In this document: piece after piece, positions 10,509 to 21,029 of the stretch
Layout: every line of letters begins with the position of its first letter
How positions within the stretch are numbered: position 1 is the first letter of the stretch
Source: Solenopsis invicta
Lineage: Eukaryota; Arthropoda; Insecta; Hymenoptera; Formicidae
Assembly (NCBI RefSeq): GCF_016802725.1
Contig: NC_052679.1
Span: 9,518,421-9,582,420 of the forward strand
Reading direction: 5' to 3'
Length of the DNA: 64,000 bases
Program-made: the position numbers and the translations under genes
Notes under the pieces: generated by a model
The model's database searches: none
Told to the model about the DNA's origin: nothing
The model's input: only the letters and a program-made list of their open reading frames with translations

Positions 10509-10519
10509 GTAACCGTGTC

Positions 10520-13500
10520 CCCGTAGGGGTCTGGAGTCGTTTCGGGGCCTCCCGAGGCCCTGCATCGACTCCAGATACAGGAATTGGCGTTCCTGCGGTT
10601 CCCGAGCTCGCTAGGGGGTCTGCGGTCTCTCGTAGGCCGTAGATTCAGGGATTTCAGCGACCCTGGCGCCCGAGCTGGCATACCGTAATCCGTCACGTGC
10701 TGAAATTACGTGCGGGACGGACCGGTGGCCTGGGTCTCACCGCCCGGGCTGCGAGGAGTAAACCTCTATAAAAAATCCAAGGGTGGCGTCCGTGGCGCGG
10801 GGTGTCGTTCCGTGTAACAGCGGGGCGGGGCCTCGTGTCTCGGACGCCAACTACTTTAGTTGGTCGGCAGAGTGCTGCCTGGGTGGGGGTGCCGGTCCGG
10901 GGTGGTCCGGGGCGGGTGCTTGCGCCCGTCTCTGGCCTCCTCGGGCCGTCTCCCCCCCCCCTGGTGGATCCGTTTGCCCATGGCGCCTCGGGCCGATGGT
11001 CCCCGGACATCGGCCTGAGTAGGCTCCGGGGCGAGGGTGGGGTTCCCCTCGTTAAATAAGACCCCACAATGGAACATACACATGGGCAAACGAAAAGGGA
11101 AATTACCGCCCAGGGGTGATCGGACACCCCAGGGCCGGCACGGGGGGGCTATTGTCCCGGGTCCCCCCCTGTCGTCATCGAACGACGGGCGGTCGAGCGG
11201 AGTGCCCGCAGGCTCCGCCGACCACAGAGCGACTGCGGAGAATGTTACCGCTGCTAACCTCGAGTTAGCAGCGCACCCGGAGCTAATCCGGGAGGAAGTG
11301 ACGCGCCTTCGGCGTGAGACCAGAAGGCTCAAGCGTCGGACTCGGGACAAGCGAAGGGAATTGGCCGCCTTGTACCCTGATTACTACGTCCTTACGGACT
11401 CGGAGGAGGAGGAGATTTCCTCCTCCACCGAGGACGAAACCGGGGTGGAGCCGGCTCAACGAGCCGTGGCCCCCGCAACGGGCGTGGTCGAGGGGTATGA
11501 TTCGCTGCCCGGTGGGCGGCCCGGGGTGGAGCCGGCCGATAAGGCCGAGGCCCCCGTGCCTCCCACTGGGGAGACGTCGGTCCTGTCACCCGACCGAAGC
11601 CGCGAGGCGGAAGTCGGTGGACGGGGCCCGGTTTGCGGGGCGCGTCGGACGCGCTCCCTGTCTCCGGGCCGGCTGCTCGGCGGACGCCGCGAGGCGGATG
11701 CCGATCAGCCTGGCGGAGGCGGGGGGCGACGTCGGTCGCGCTCGCCGATCCGCATCCGCGGGGGTGGCCGGAGGAGCGAGGGTGAGCCTAGCTCACCCGA
11801 TGAGTCTCTTCCGGGCACCACCGTGGATGTGGATCGGCCAGAGGTGGAGGAGGTTGTACAAACCTCCAGGGGCGCGGTGGAGGCGGTCTCCCCTCCCGCG
11901 CCTGAGTCATCGGAGGAGGTAGTGGTAACCTCGGATATTCCGGGTGTGCCCGCCGAATCCGGGACTCAGCGTGCGAGGAAGCGGGCACGTGGCCGTCCCC
12001 GGCTCGATGGGAGCGGGCCTTTCAGGTCTCCGTCTCCCCTCTCGGACGGGGCGGACATTGAGGACCGCCTCCACGGAGTGCCCATTGCGGGTTTTCAGAG
12101 CACGGCGGCTTAGAGCCAATGTACTACGAGACTCCTCGGAGGACGAAGATATGTCGGGGGGACCTGATTCGCGGTCCAGGCAGCGAATCAGGATACCCCC
12201 GACATTATTTACACCGGAACAGCGCCGAGAGCTGGACCGGGAAATAGGTGTTATCTCCCGTAGCACCACAACCGATTTGGCCGGCCTGGCCGACGGTTGG
12301 CTACGGGAAGTGGAAACTGCCCGGGCAAAGTGCACCAATCTCGGCATGCACGGAACCTTGTCCGGGCGGATGAAAAAGTACACCCACCTCGCCCGGGAGG
12401 CGTTGATGACCCTGGCCTATCGGGCCATGGGCCGCCTCGGGCGAGATGAGGTTGGTCACGAGGACGCGTCGGCCGCGGCGCGCGAGGAGGAAATAAGAAC
12501 CCTCCGCGCCGAGGTCGACGATTTACGGGGCCAGCTCGGGGTCGCGAGGAGAGCACTAGTGCTCGAATCGGGGTCCTCGGGTGCGTCCCGGGACAGGGGG
12601 GGAGCTTCCTCCGGTCCCTCATCGGCTCCGGCGGTTGCTCCGGTCACCGACCCGTCCCCTTTCGAGGAGACGGTGCTCGAGATGCTGGAGCGGCTGTCGG
12701 GGACGGTGGGGGAGATAGAGAGACGCCTGGTGCGGGTCGAGGCGGGGGTTGATTCGGCGCCCGCCTTGGCCGGTACCGGAGCGAGACGCGTTAGAGGTGG
12801 ACGTCGGGGGACAGGGCTCCGCGGGAGGAGCCCACTTCCCCCGAGCCACCCAGCGGCCCCGCGGACTCGCCCGCTCGAGCTCCGTCTACGGACGGACCGA
12901 GCTGGGCGACCGTGGTGGGCCGCAAGGAGAAGAGGAGGGCTGCTGCGGGGGGGGCGCCGACGAAGAAGTCGGCTCCCGCCCCCGCGCCCTCGAATATCGG
13001 CCGTGGGCGCTCCCTTCCGCGGCCGGGCGTTGCCGGTGCTGGTGCCTCGGCGGGGGGTGGGGCGGCATTGCCGCCCCCTCCTCCGCCGGGGCCGCGGCGC
13101 GGCGATAAGAAAAAAAAGAAGGGGGGTAAAACCGGGGGGGGGACGTCTCGTGCGGCGTCCGCTGCCCCGCGTGCGGTGGGGAGGCGGATCCCGCGCTCCT
13201 CCGTGGTGGCAATCACGGTGGAGCCGGGGTGTGCCTCCTACACCGACGTGATCAGGAGGTCCAGGGCGGCGATAAATCTGGGGGATATTCTCCCCCAGCC
13301 CGAACTGGGCCTCAAATTTAGAGTCTCGCGGGCCGGGGGTGTCCTGTTGGAGATTCCCGGCACCGAGAGTCGGCCCGCGGCGGAGCGCCTCGCGGCCGAA
13401 ATGAGGCGGGTGGCCGGGGGCCCGGGGATCCGGATAACCTGCCCTATGCGTAGGGTGGGGATTCGGGTGTCCGGGTTCCTGGACTCCACCGAGCCGGAGG

Positions 13501-15014
13501 AGGTGGCGGTGGCGCTGGCATGCGCCGGAGCATGCAGCGCCACCGATATCATAGTCGGTCGAGTTACTCGCGGCCGCCGGGGCATGGGCTCTGTGATAGC
13601 ACAGTGCCCGGTCGCGGCGGCGGCGAGGCTCGCCAAGGTGGGAAAAGTGGCCCTGGGCTGGGCGGCTGCGCGCGTGGAGGCGCTTAAGGCGCCTCCACAG
13701 CGCTGCTATCGCTGCCTGGCACAGGGCCACATGCAGCACCGGTGCCCCGGTTACTTTGACCGGTCCCGGTGCTGCTTCAACTGCGGCGGGGAGGGTCACA
13801 CTCGGGCACGGTGCGCTAATCAGCCATTCTGTCCTGAGTGTGCCTCCCGCAACAGGGCAGCCGGCCACCGACCGGGTGGCGCGGGCTGCCCCAAAATACC
13901 CCCATGCCCCGGAGGGCCGGGGGGCCTCCTCCTTCCTCCCCGTATCTGGGGAGAGAGGAGGAAATGGAAATGGAGCGGCCTCCGTCATCGCCGGACGCTG
14001 ACGCTGCCCGCGGCGCTCAGGCCGTTGGGGGCGACGGTCCGGCGGTGGCCGAGGCCGCCAAGGGGGGTGCGTCTCCCGCGGGCGGGGGCCCAGTTGATGG
14101 GCCCCCGGCTGCGGTGGATGCTCGGCTGCCGGGGTCCACCTCGGACAATTCGGAGTCCGGGGAGGAGCCCCCGCCGCCTAAATCGCGCGCGGTCGATGAG
14201 ACCGGCGCGCCCGACGCAGTCAGCGTGTCGAGTCACGCTTCCGGGGATAACCTGCCCGTGGCCAGGGTAGTTCTGTCTCCCCTCCCCCCCCAACTCCCGC
14301 AGAGGGAGCGGAGGGGGAGTAAGGCCACGAGGGAGGCGAGGCCCAAGGGAGGCGCGCCAAGTGCGCCCTCCCCGGGGCCGCCCGTCCTCGGCAAGGGGAA
14401 GCGGCGGTAGTGCCGCTCCTCGGGTGCCCGCCCCTAGCTGCCCCTAGCGCTCGGGGGATGCGACGGGACGGGGCCCAGGCCGATGGGGCCCGGCGCCAGG
14501 CGAGAGGTTCCCTCCCCTGGCGACCGGCCTGGCCATTCGAGCGCCGTGGACGGGAGGAGGCGGGGCGGGCGGCGGCGACCGCTCGTCCCTGGGCGTGGGG
14601 CTCGCACCGGCGATATGTCGGGAGCGGTCCCATGGCCCTGAATGGGCGCGGGGGTGCGTGATGCCTCGCTCCGCATCCCCGGGGTCGGGCTAGGCCCTAC
14701 TGGCTGACGTATCTCGGCTGGGCCAGCAAAGCCCGACTCCCAACCCGACGAACTGGCGCGTCGGGGAGCTTCATGCTCCGATCCCCAGTGGAGGGATGTT
14801 GGAGAGTGCTATAGCAATCCCGGTCCCTCCACGCAACGGGGCGAGATGGGCTCGGTGGGTTTTTAGTGGGTAGGCGGGCCGGGCCTCGCCAACTTTCTGC
14901 CGCGCAAGCGGTCTGTGCCGGCGAGGGGTACCGCGTCCCGAGTCCCACACTCCCGTGGTCTAGCCAACCCGGGGTACTATGAGTATTTCCCCCCCGTAAA
15001 AAAAAAAAAAAAAG
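10520..15014 (+). mobile_element. R1-clade-like LINE carrying only ORF1 (gag); 17-bp target duplication
   Basis: The element is flanked by the 17-base direct repeat AGGTTAGTAACCGTGTC (10503-10519 and 15014-15030) and ends in a run of about 15 A. Its interior is GC-rich, unlike its surroundings. It contains a gag with three cysteine-rich knuckles (R1/TRAS/SART style) but no endonuclease or reverse transcriptase: gag ends at 14410 and only about 600 bases of 3' sequence follow. TRAS and SART elements of this clade insert into TTAGG repeats, which fits the flanking TTAGG array. Clade assignment rests on gag features alone. Confidence 0.75.
11082..14410 (+). pseudogene. R1-clade LINE ORF1 (gag), frame-shifted
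   Basis: Nucleocapsid-like protein of the gag-only LINE. Coding potential moves through frames: 11082-12113 (basic/acidic N-terminus, with acidic clusters such as SEEEEISSS); about 12080-12910 (a helical region containing EMLERLSGTVGEIERRL); about 12895-13910 (begins at WATVVGRKEKRR, the typical start of the conserved gag core); and 13900-14410 (acidic/proline-rich tail ending GKGKRR). Three zinc knuckles lie at about 13700-13890: CYRCLAQGHMQHRC, CFNCGGEGHTRARC and a CPEC-x8-H-x5-C finger. At least three frame changes are needed to read through, so this copy is defective. The high GC content leaves many open frames on both strands, and only this path has recognisable motifs. Confidence 0.75.
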
Positions 15015-15030
15015 GTTAGTAACCGTGTCG

Positions 15031-15128
15031 GCGAAATGATTTGTCGGTCAAGTGACTCTGTCGGTTAAGTGATTTGTCGGCTAAATGGTGACCTGTCGGT
15101 CAAGTGATTGTTGGTTATCTGTACTGGA
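15031..15128 (-). repeat. Right inverted arm made of 17-bp repeats
   Basis: Units of the type TGTCGGTCAAGTGATT, which are the reverse complement of the left-arm units at 2043-2207. The outer edge (GGTTATCTGTACTGGATCC) pairs with the left edge around 2028-2046. Confidence 0.8.
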
Positions 15129-15129
15129 T

Positions 15130-15204
<75 letters not shown>
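15130..15204. repeat. (TA)n microsatellite
   Basis: Alternating TA over about 75 bases with one short interruption, outside the right arm of the composite. Confidence 0.95.
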
Positions 15205-15205
<1 letters not shown>

Positions 15206-15261
15206 GATAATAATATAAAACATTAAAATCCCCACGTCCAACCAACGCTCGGACGCAAAAT

Positions 15262-15662
15262 TCGATATAAAAATTTTGCTTAAAAAACCATATTAACGAA
15301 ATTCCATGTTATTGTTTAAACTTTGTATAACTCAAAATGTATACGGCTAAATAAAGTTAAATAACAAAAAAACACTCGAGGGTGTGTATCTTTGTGTGAT
15401 AATACACTCAAGTTTAAAAATAATGAAGAAGTGTATGTAATTAATGGTTAAAAGTGTACCTTGAAAAAGTTTAAAAGTGCTCAAAAATAAAAATGCCTTA
15501 TAAAAATTGCCAGTCATTATGTATTGACATACTATGTAGCATCACTAAAAAGCGGCGAGCTACTAAACGAATAACTCCATAAGCAATTGTTAGAATACGT
15601 CACGTAATAACGGAAATAATAGGGGTAGCCATATTGTTGACAGTAGCCATAATACTCTCTCC
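15262..15662 (+). repeat. Dispersed 400-bp repeat, copy 1
   Basis: Matches 40647-41047 in the same orientation over its whole length with scattered differences. Shared blocks include CCATATTAAC, ATTCCATGTTATTGTT, GAAGTGTATGTAATTAA and AATAATAGGGGTAGC. No coding potential or inverted termini were seen, so the class is unknown. Confidence 0.85.
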
Positions 15663-16857
15663 TCCTCTATCACTTAAATCCGTCTTAAATATATGTACTT
15701 TTACTAAAATAACCGCGCTGCACATTTCAGCGACACCGCCCGCCTTTCCTTCTCTTGCCACGAACCATTTCCTTGAGCCGAAGACCGACGACCGGCGCGC
15801 GGAAAGTACGTAAATAACACTGGAATGAATAAATTAAGCAGATTTATCAAAGAACCAAAAGTAACCTTCCTTCTTTGTCACGACCCAATGTAGTTTATAA
15901 AACCTGTACGTACAAAAACCACATTGTAAAAGAAAATCTTTACATTTTTAAATTAAAGAATTTATGAACAAAAGAAAGATATTTGTTACAAACTACATGT
16001 ATATCCTTATTTCACATTCAATAAACATTGAAAGTAGGATAATATAATAGCATTCCTTGAACGCAATCATTATGTTTAATTTGCATAAAAATTTTCATAA
16101 TTTTTTACAAACTTTCACTTAACTCATAATAATTTTCTAAAAATATAATTTGCATATTTTTTATAATTTATATTAAAGATGAAAATAACAGTAAGAATTG
16201 ATGAAAAAATATAAATAAATAAATATAAATAAATAAATAAGTTTTTCAAAGATATTACATTCTTAAAAAAATTCCTTCATACAATTTAAAATAATTTTGC
16301 AAAGTAATAATTATAAGGAAAGAACAAAATGTTTTCAAGTTTAGAACAATTGTAAAATGTTTATTTAGAACGCATTGTCATTCAGATTAATTTGTAAATA
16401 CAGAGAATCCCAGACCGTATGAAACTTGTCACATGAGGTAGAAGAGATCGAGATAAACCATAAAGTCTAATAACATTTTGCAATTTTGCAAGAATTTTCG
16501 AGTAATAAAATATTAAAATCAGCCGAATAAGAGCGTACGGAGAAACAAACGGTTGTTCGCCTGAGCCATAGGACCTAAGGCTCTATATAATATAAGAGTA
16601 GTGTAAACTCCGCCCTGTTGGACCTAATGCTGGTTGGCTGAAAAGTGCGGAAACTAAAATCACTGAACGCTTATTAGATGACAGACCATTAGGTTCATCA
16701 TGGTGGTTAAAGTCAGCATCGCTAAGGATAAAAGGATTGCATTACTCTTATAATATAGCGCTCTAGTAGGACCACTTGGTGTGGCGGCATGAGGGAGCGG
16801 TGCAGTGCCAAGCCATTCTTCCGCTCGTCGCGCGCCACTTAAGCTGAAATCACACGA
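15663..16857. other. No gene seen: AT-rich intergenic DNA
   Basis: Low-complexity AT-rich sequence with short A and T runs, plus a modest GC-rich patch at 15715-15810. I found no protein motif, RNA gene or repeat match here. Confidence 0.6.
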
Positions 16858-16983
16858 TACCTGCGACACGTTTAAGCAGCACTTTTATGTTGATATAAGA
16901 TTTGTATTTTGGCATTGCTTATTTAATTAATTTAACTAATATGTTCAATAATAATATATTAAAAATTAATATATTAATAATTA

Positions 16984-18179
16984 CGAGGGCTATTTAAAAA
17001 GTTTTCGGGCTTTTTAAAAAAAACACATATTTCGAAGCAAAACAAAATTTATTTCTCAACGTAATCTCCATGCAACTCGATACATTTGGTCCAACGTTTC
17101 TCCCATACTTTTAAACTATCGGAAAAAAATTGATTGTCTAAACTTAAAAAATATTGGTTTACAGCGTTTTCCATCTCAGCATTTGACTTATATTTTTTCC
17201 CTCAAGAAATTTATTCAAATTTGGAAACAGAAAAAAGTTGCTGGGAGCTAGATCTGGCAAATAGGGTGGGTGCGGAAGCAATTCAAACTTCAATTCGTTC
17301 AATTTTGACATTGCGACCATGGACGTGTAAACCCGAGCTGTTTCACTATCCTAGTGACACAGGATTTTTTCTTGGCCAAATGCGGACGTTTTTTCTTAAT
17401 TATGGCCTTCGATTTATCAAGCAATGCAGCATAGTACTCTCCGTTGATTATTTCATCCATATTTGACTGTTGTTTTGTCTCAGGCCTATGGTAGTGTAGC
17501 CAGGTTTCATCGATGGTTATTATTCGCCGCAAAAATTTCGCTGGATTTTTTTGATACATGCTAAAACACTCGCGCGACATGTCCATCCGTATGCGTTTTT
17601 GGTCGATCGTGAACAAGTGCGGCACCCAATGCGTGGATAATTTTCTCATATCCAATTCTTGATGTAAAATCTTGTGCACCCGTTTAGATGATATCCCACA
17701 AGCCTCAACAATATCCTTAACAGTTAATCGACGATTTTTCATCACAGTTTGATGCACTAAATCGACCATTTCATCAGTTGTAGCAATTTTCGGGCGCCCG
17801 GAACGTTCTTCGTCTCCATCCAAAATGCTCGTACGACTACGTTTGTACTCGGCCACCCAATGTATGACCGTTGTAAATGAAGGGGAAGCTTTTCCGTATA
17901 CAGAGCCTAACTCATTTTTTATTTCCTGAGTCTTTTTCCCTTTCAAATGAAGAAATTTTATCACTGCGCGATACTCAATTTTCTCCATTATTGACAGACA
18001 ATGTCAGCTGACAACTTTGAAAGATTGCCAAAGAGAAAGTAATGATCAAAATAACTTCAAATTTTTACGGTTTACATATGTCAAGACCATCTATCGGAAA
18101 GATAGATAGACGGCAAAAGAAATTTTTCTCTAAAGTTACTTTATGTTGATGAGGCCGGAAACTTTTCAAATAGCCCACG
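16984..18179 (-). mobile_element. mariner element inserted in the foldback arm
   Basis: Inverted termini CGAGGGCTATTTAAAAAGTT (left) and CGTGGGCTATTTGAAAAGTT (read from the right end) bound 1196 bases. TA duplications lie at 16982-16983 and 18180-18181. The transposase lies on the minus strand. Confidence 0.92.
17049..17988 (-). pseudogene. mariner transposase, internally deleted and frame-shifted
   Basis: The N-terminal paired-like HTH (MEKIEYRAVIKFLHLKGKK onward, ending near GISSKRVHKIL) is intact, as is the first catalytic Asp in TIDETWLHY. Sequence then jumps from HRPETKQQS to MDEIINGEYYA, so a central piece of the catalytic domain is missing. The remainder is shifted out of frame from about 17330. 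The region of the third acid reads LPDLAPSNFFLF, with Asn (codon 17237-17239, AAC) where mariners normally have Asp. The last residues (RWTKCIELHGDYVEK) end at a TAA at 17049-17051. Confidence 0.88.
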
Positions 18180-18702
18180 TATATTTAAATAATGTAAAAT
18201 ATATCAAATTCGATCATTTTTCTAACTGAAAAACCATCAACGTTACGAAACGAATATAATAGCAAAAAATTATCGTTTTATTGGTTCGCAAGCAAAATAT
18301 TCTTCATGTTAATCTCATTAGAACTATGTTCAATATGAAAATAAATCAAAACTCTTATTCTCTTTTATTGAATTGTAACATAAATTTCAACTATATATTC
18401 TTACATTTAAGATAAAAATTTGTTCGAAGTTATAAGGCACAATGATTAACAGTTACACAGTTAAAGATATCACCAATAATATTGTTGATGGTTTTTCAGT
18501 TACAGAAATGATCGAATTTGATATATTTTACATTGTTTAAATATAATTATTAATATATTAATTTTTAATATATTAATTTTTAATATATTAACTTTTAATA
18601 TATTATTATTGAATATGTTAGTTAAATTAATTAAATAAGTAATGCCAAAAGTATGTAAATTTTGAATCACCTTAAAAATTCGGCTTAAATGTGTCGCAGG
18701 TA

Positions 18703-19319
18703 AAGAATGGTGAATAGGAGCCAATTTCCTGCGCGCGCGCTTTGCAATATATTTACAATTTTTTGTGAATTATTACAAAATCGCAAAAAAATCGCCGGTC
18801 TTAACTTCAAGTACACACTGAAAGGAATAGTCGAATACCTCATTTTTATAATTTAAACAAGGTATGTCGTGGAATGATGAATCGACAGCGAGAATATGAT
18901 TGAAAACAGGAAATAACGCATATAAAATTACAGATATATATTTTAATACAATTTTGCGGTTTGTATGCTAATTGCATGATAGATATAAGTCACGAGATAA
19001 AAAAATTATGGATATATAATTTCATTTTGCAATGTGTATTGAAATATTTGAAAATTTGCAGAAAAATTATTTGTCTTTCTCTAACGCAATTTTTCATCAT
19101 CAAAAACGTATGAATAAAAAATTAATCGACAAATACACTTGAAATTTTCATAAATAATACTTTAATCTGTATATTTGATACCAGTAAACTTCATTAAGCG
19201 AAAATCGACTTTTGGCCACTTTTTCGAATTTCTGGCCCACTATGTAGTGCCGTGAAAAAGAGAAATTCTGCGTAAGGTCGAAAATATATTATAAAACACA
19301 TCAATTTTTAATTTTAGAT
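18703..19319. other. No gene seen: AT-rich intergenic DNA
   Basis: AT-rich with a short GCGCGCGC tract at about 18733. No motif or repeat match was recognised. Confidence 0.55.
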
Positions 19320-19670
19320 ATTTAGAGTTAATCAAAAATACCTCATATTTATCTTGTTACATAAGTACATTTTTTAATAGAAATGGCAGTTACATGACTT
19401 TTTTTAAGTGAGACTTTTTAGCTTTAAAACGCCATATTGTAAAGTTTTTAAAAATCTTTTGTTGCAAAGATATGTTTTCTTTTTAAAAAGTGAATTTTTA
19501 GACACCCAAGAATATCTCATATTCTCTTTGTTATATAATTATATTTATCAAAAGGAATGACGATACCATAATTTTTTTTTTAAATATGATTTTGTAGCTT
19601 TAAAACGCCGTATTTTAAAATTCTTAAAAATTTTTTGTTGCGGAGATATGATTTTGTAAAGGAAAAGTGG
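19320..19670. repeat. Diverged tandem duplication of about 175 bp
   Basis: Two successive copies share CTCATATTTATCTTGTTA / CTCATATTCTCTTTGTTA and TTTAAAACGCCATATT / TTTAAAACGCCGTATT, followed by TTTTGTTGC and GATATG. The offset is about 175 bases. Noncoding. Confidence 0.7.
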
Positions 19671-20031
19671 ATTATTGAACAACTTCTAATTTTTGCTTAA
19701 TAGTTTTTCTTTTATAACATAACAACAAATCATTTATCAGCAATGCCGATTATACATTCACATTTCTGAAATTCTGAACTTTCATGTGAAAAAAAAGACT
19801 GTTGAAAAATGTTGATTGGAATCAAAGTTATAACTTTGTAATGTTACGCCCCTCCGCCACACTGGTCCAAACGCCGAACACAACGCGTAAGACCGAGCAC
19901 GTGCACGCGCTCGGCTAAGCTTACCGCGATCACGCGCTACCGTGCGTGCCGCGCGCCGCGGTCGGCAAGCGTTCCTATTCCGGCCGGCCCAATCGCGCGC
20001 GCTGATTGGTACGTCCGACCGCGCGGACCGC

Positions 20032-20065
20032 TATATAAACCGGCAGCGGGCAGCCGAAATCAGAT
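20032..20065 (+). promoter_or_regulatory. LTR core promoter: TATATAAA plus initiator
   Basis: TATATAAA at 20032-20039 is followed by TCAGAT at 20060-20065. The spacing of about 30 bases from TATA to the initiator A matches an insect TATA-Inr promoter. It marks the probable U3/R boundary of the solo LTR. Confidence 0.6.
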
Positions 20066-20107
20066 CGCTCCGAGCCACCGATCTCGCAACTACTCCGCCC
20101 CTGCGCC

Positions 20108-20358
20108 GGGTATCCTCGGTGCTCCTTAGCTTGGGTATTCTCGAGCACTTTCTCGGGAACGGGCATTCTCGTTCTATCTCACGATGGGCATACTCGTCGG
20201 TCCTAACAGCTGGGAATGCTCGGCCGATCCCATCCTCCGTCCGCGACGGGAATACTCGTCGTTTCCGCGGCTGGGTATTCTCGACCAATAGGAACCGTCC
20301 GTCCCGCAAGTCCGTTCTCGGGGATTCTCGAGACCAACACCGTCGTCAGAAATACTCG
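20108..20358 (+). repeat. Nine phased GGGNATNCTCG motifs in the LTR
   Basis: Motif starts are at 20108, 20133, 20161, 20186, 20212, 20248, 20273, 20321 and 20348. Most intervals are 25-28 bases. The core is conserved while the bases between differ, so these look like repeated short sites rather than a recent tandem amplification. Confidence 0.7.
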
Positions 20359-20570
20359 ATGCCTTTCTCTGGCTCAACCCGTAAACCTACTCCCCACGGG
20401 GTGACAACACGCGGGGTGAGACCACTTAGTGGTCTTTAACGTCGACAACTCTCGCGTATCGCGGAACCGTCCGCTGCACCAAGCGCCGCCGATTCCGCGA
20501 TCACGACCGTCCATCGAACGGGCCAATCATGGCCCGTTTAACCGCACGTTAAGTTAGCCACTTCACGACG

Positions 20571-20850
20571 ACTCCGATTATTACCTCCGAGCGCATAGCG
20601 CATAATACCAGTCCGTCCGTTTCTTTAGTTATCCGAATCCGTTCTTTTGTATTAAGTTATGCCGCGAATTATATTATGTCCGTTCTTTTATTTTGCGCGA
20701 GACCGATTATTATTTAACCGAGCAACTCCGATTGCTACCTCCGAGCGCACAGCGCATAATACTAGTCCGTCCGTTTCATTAGTTATCCGAATCCGTTCTT
20801 TTGTTTAAACATTAAGTTACGCCGCGAATTATATTTTGTCCGTTTTTTTA
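20571..20850 (+). repeat. 154-bp tandem duplication inside the LTR
   Basis: ACTCCGATT-x-ACCTCCGAGCGCA starts at 20571 and again at 20725. Both copies continue through CCGTCCGTTT, AGTTATCCGAATCCGTTCTT and CCGCGAATTATATT. Confidence 0.85.
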
Positions 20851-21029
20851 TTTTTTGTTTTTTTTATTTGATAAATTATTTGATAAATATATTGTTACGT
20901 TTGTATTATTATACTCAACACGGAGTTCTCATTACTACCGAAAAACCCTGGTATCCGGCGAGCACATCCGAGCAACCGATTCCGAACGTAACCCCGTAAC
21001 CGCCCAGAAAAGTACCAGCGTTACAACTT

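Larger units (their letters stand above)
2028..15128 (+). mobile_element. Composite bounded by 17-bp-repeat inverted arms; Foldback-like MULE with nested LINEs
   Basis: The left arm (2028-2210) and right arm (15031-15128) are inverted relatives. Each has CAGATA followed by CCGACAAT-like sequence near the outer edge, then runs of CCGACAAATCACTTA-type 17-mers. Both outer edges abut (AT)n tracts, so a target duplication cannot be separated from the microsatellite. Inside lie a second inverted pair (2242-2535 and 7693-7965), a minus-strand LINE, a MULE transposase at 8255 and a plus-strand gag-only LINE. Long arms made of short tandem repeats plus a Mutator-like transposase are the known design of Foldback-type MULEs. 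That this is one original element expanded by insertions is my inference. Confidence 0.6.
16858..18702. mobile_element. Foldback (palindromic) element interrupted by a mariner
   Basis: The ends are perfect inverted TACCTGCGACAC (16858) and GTGTCGCAGGTA (18702). The left arm continues 16858-16983 and resumes at 18180-18240 beyond the mariner. The right arm is 18485-18702. Shared inverted blocks include TTAATTAATTTAACTAATAT, GCATTGCTTATTTAATT and ATATCAAATTCGATCATTT. No protein is encoded outside the mariner. Confidence 0.85.
19837..21025 (+). mobile_element. Solo LTR, Ty3/gypsy-like, with 4-bp target duplication
   Basis: Begins TGTAATG and ends CGTTACA (6 of 7 inverted match). It is flanked by ACTT at 19833-19836 and 21026-21029. 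No second copy or internal retroelement genes adjoin it, so it is a solo LTR of 1189 bases. It is GC-rich in its first 700 bases and carries a TATA box with initiator, nine phased GGGNATNCTCG motifs, and a 154-bp tandem duplication. Confidence 0.8.

Noticed and set aside
10693..14676. Many open frames on the minus strand and in other frames, including one of 510 codons
   Set aside because: High GC content removes stops in all frames; only the plus-strand path with zinc knuckles is gag.
16621..16857. Possible tRNA or small RNA in the moderately structured stretch before the foldback element
   Set aside because: I could not fold a cloverleaf or find A/B boxes with the right spacing; no RNA gene is claimed in the window.
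19942..20439. 165-codon open frame in the GC-rich part of the solo LTR
   Set aside because: It lies across the promoter and phased motifs, has no domain, and overlaps open frames on the other strand; GC-driven chance.
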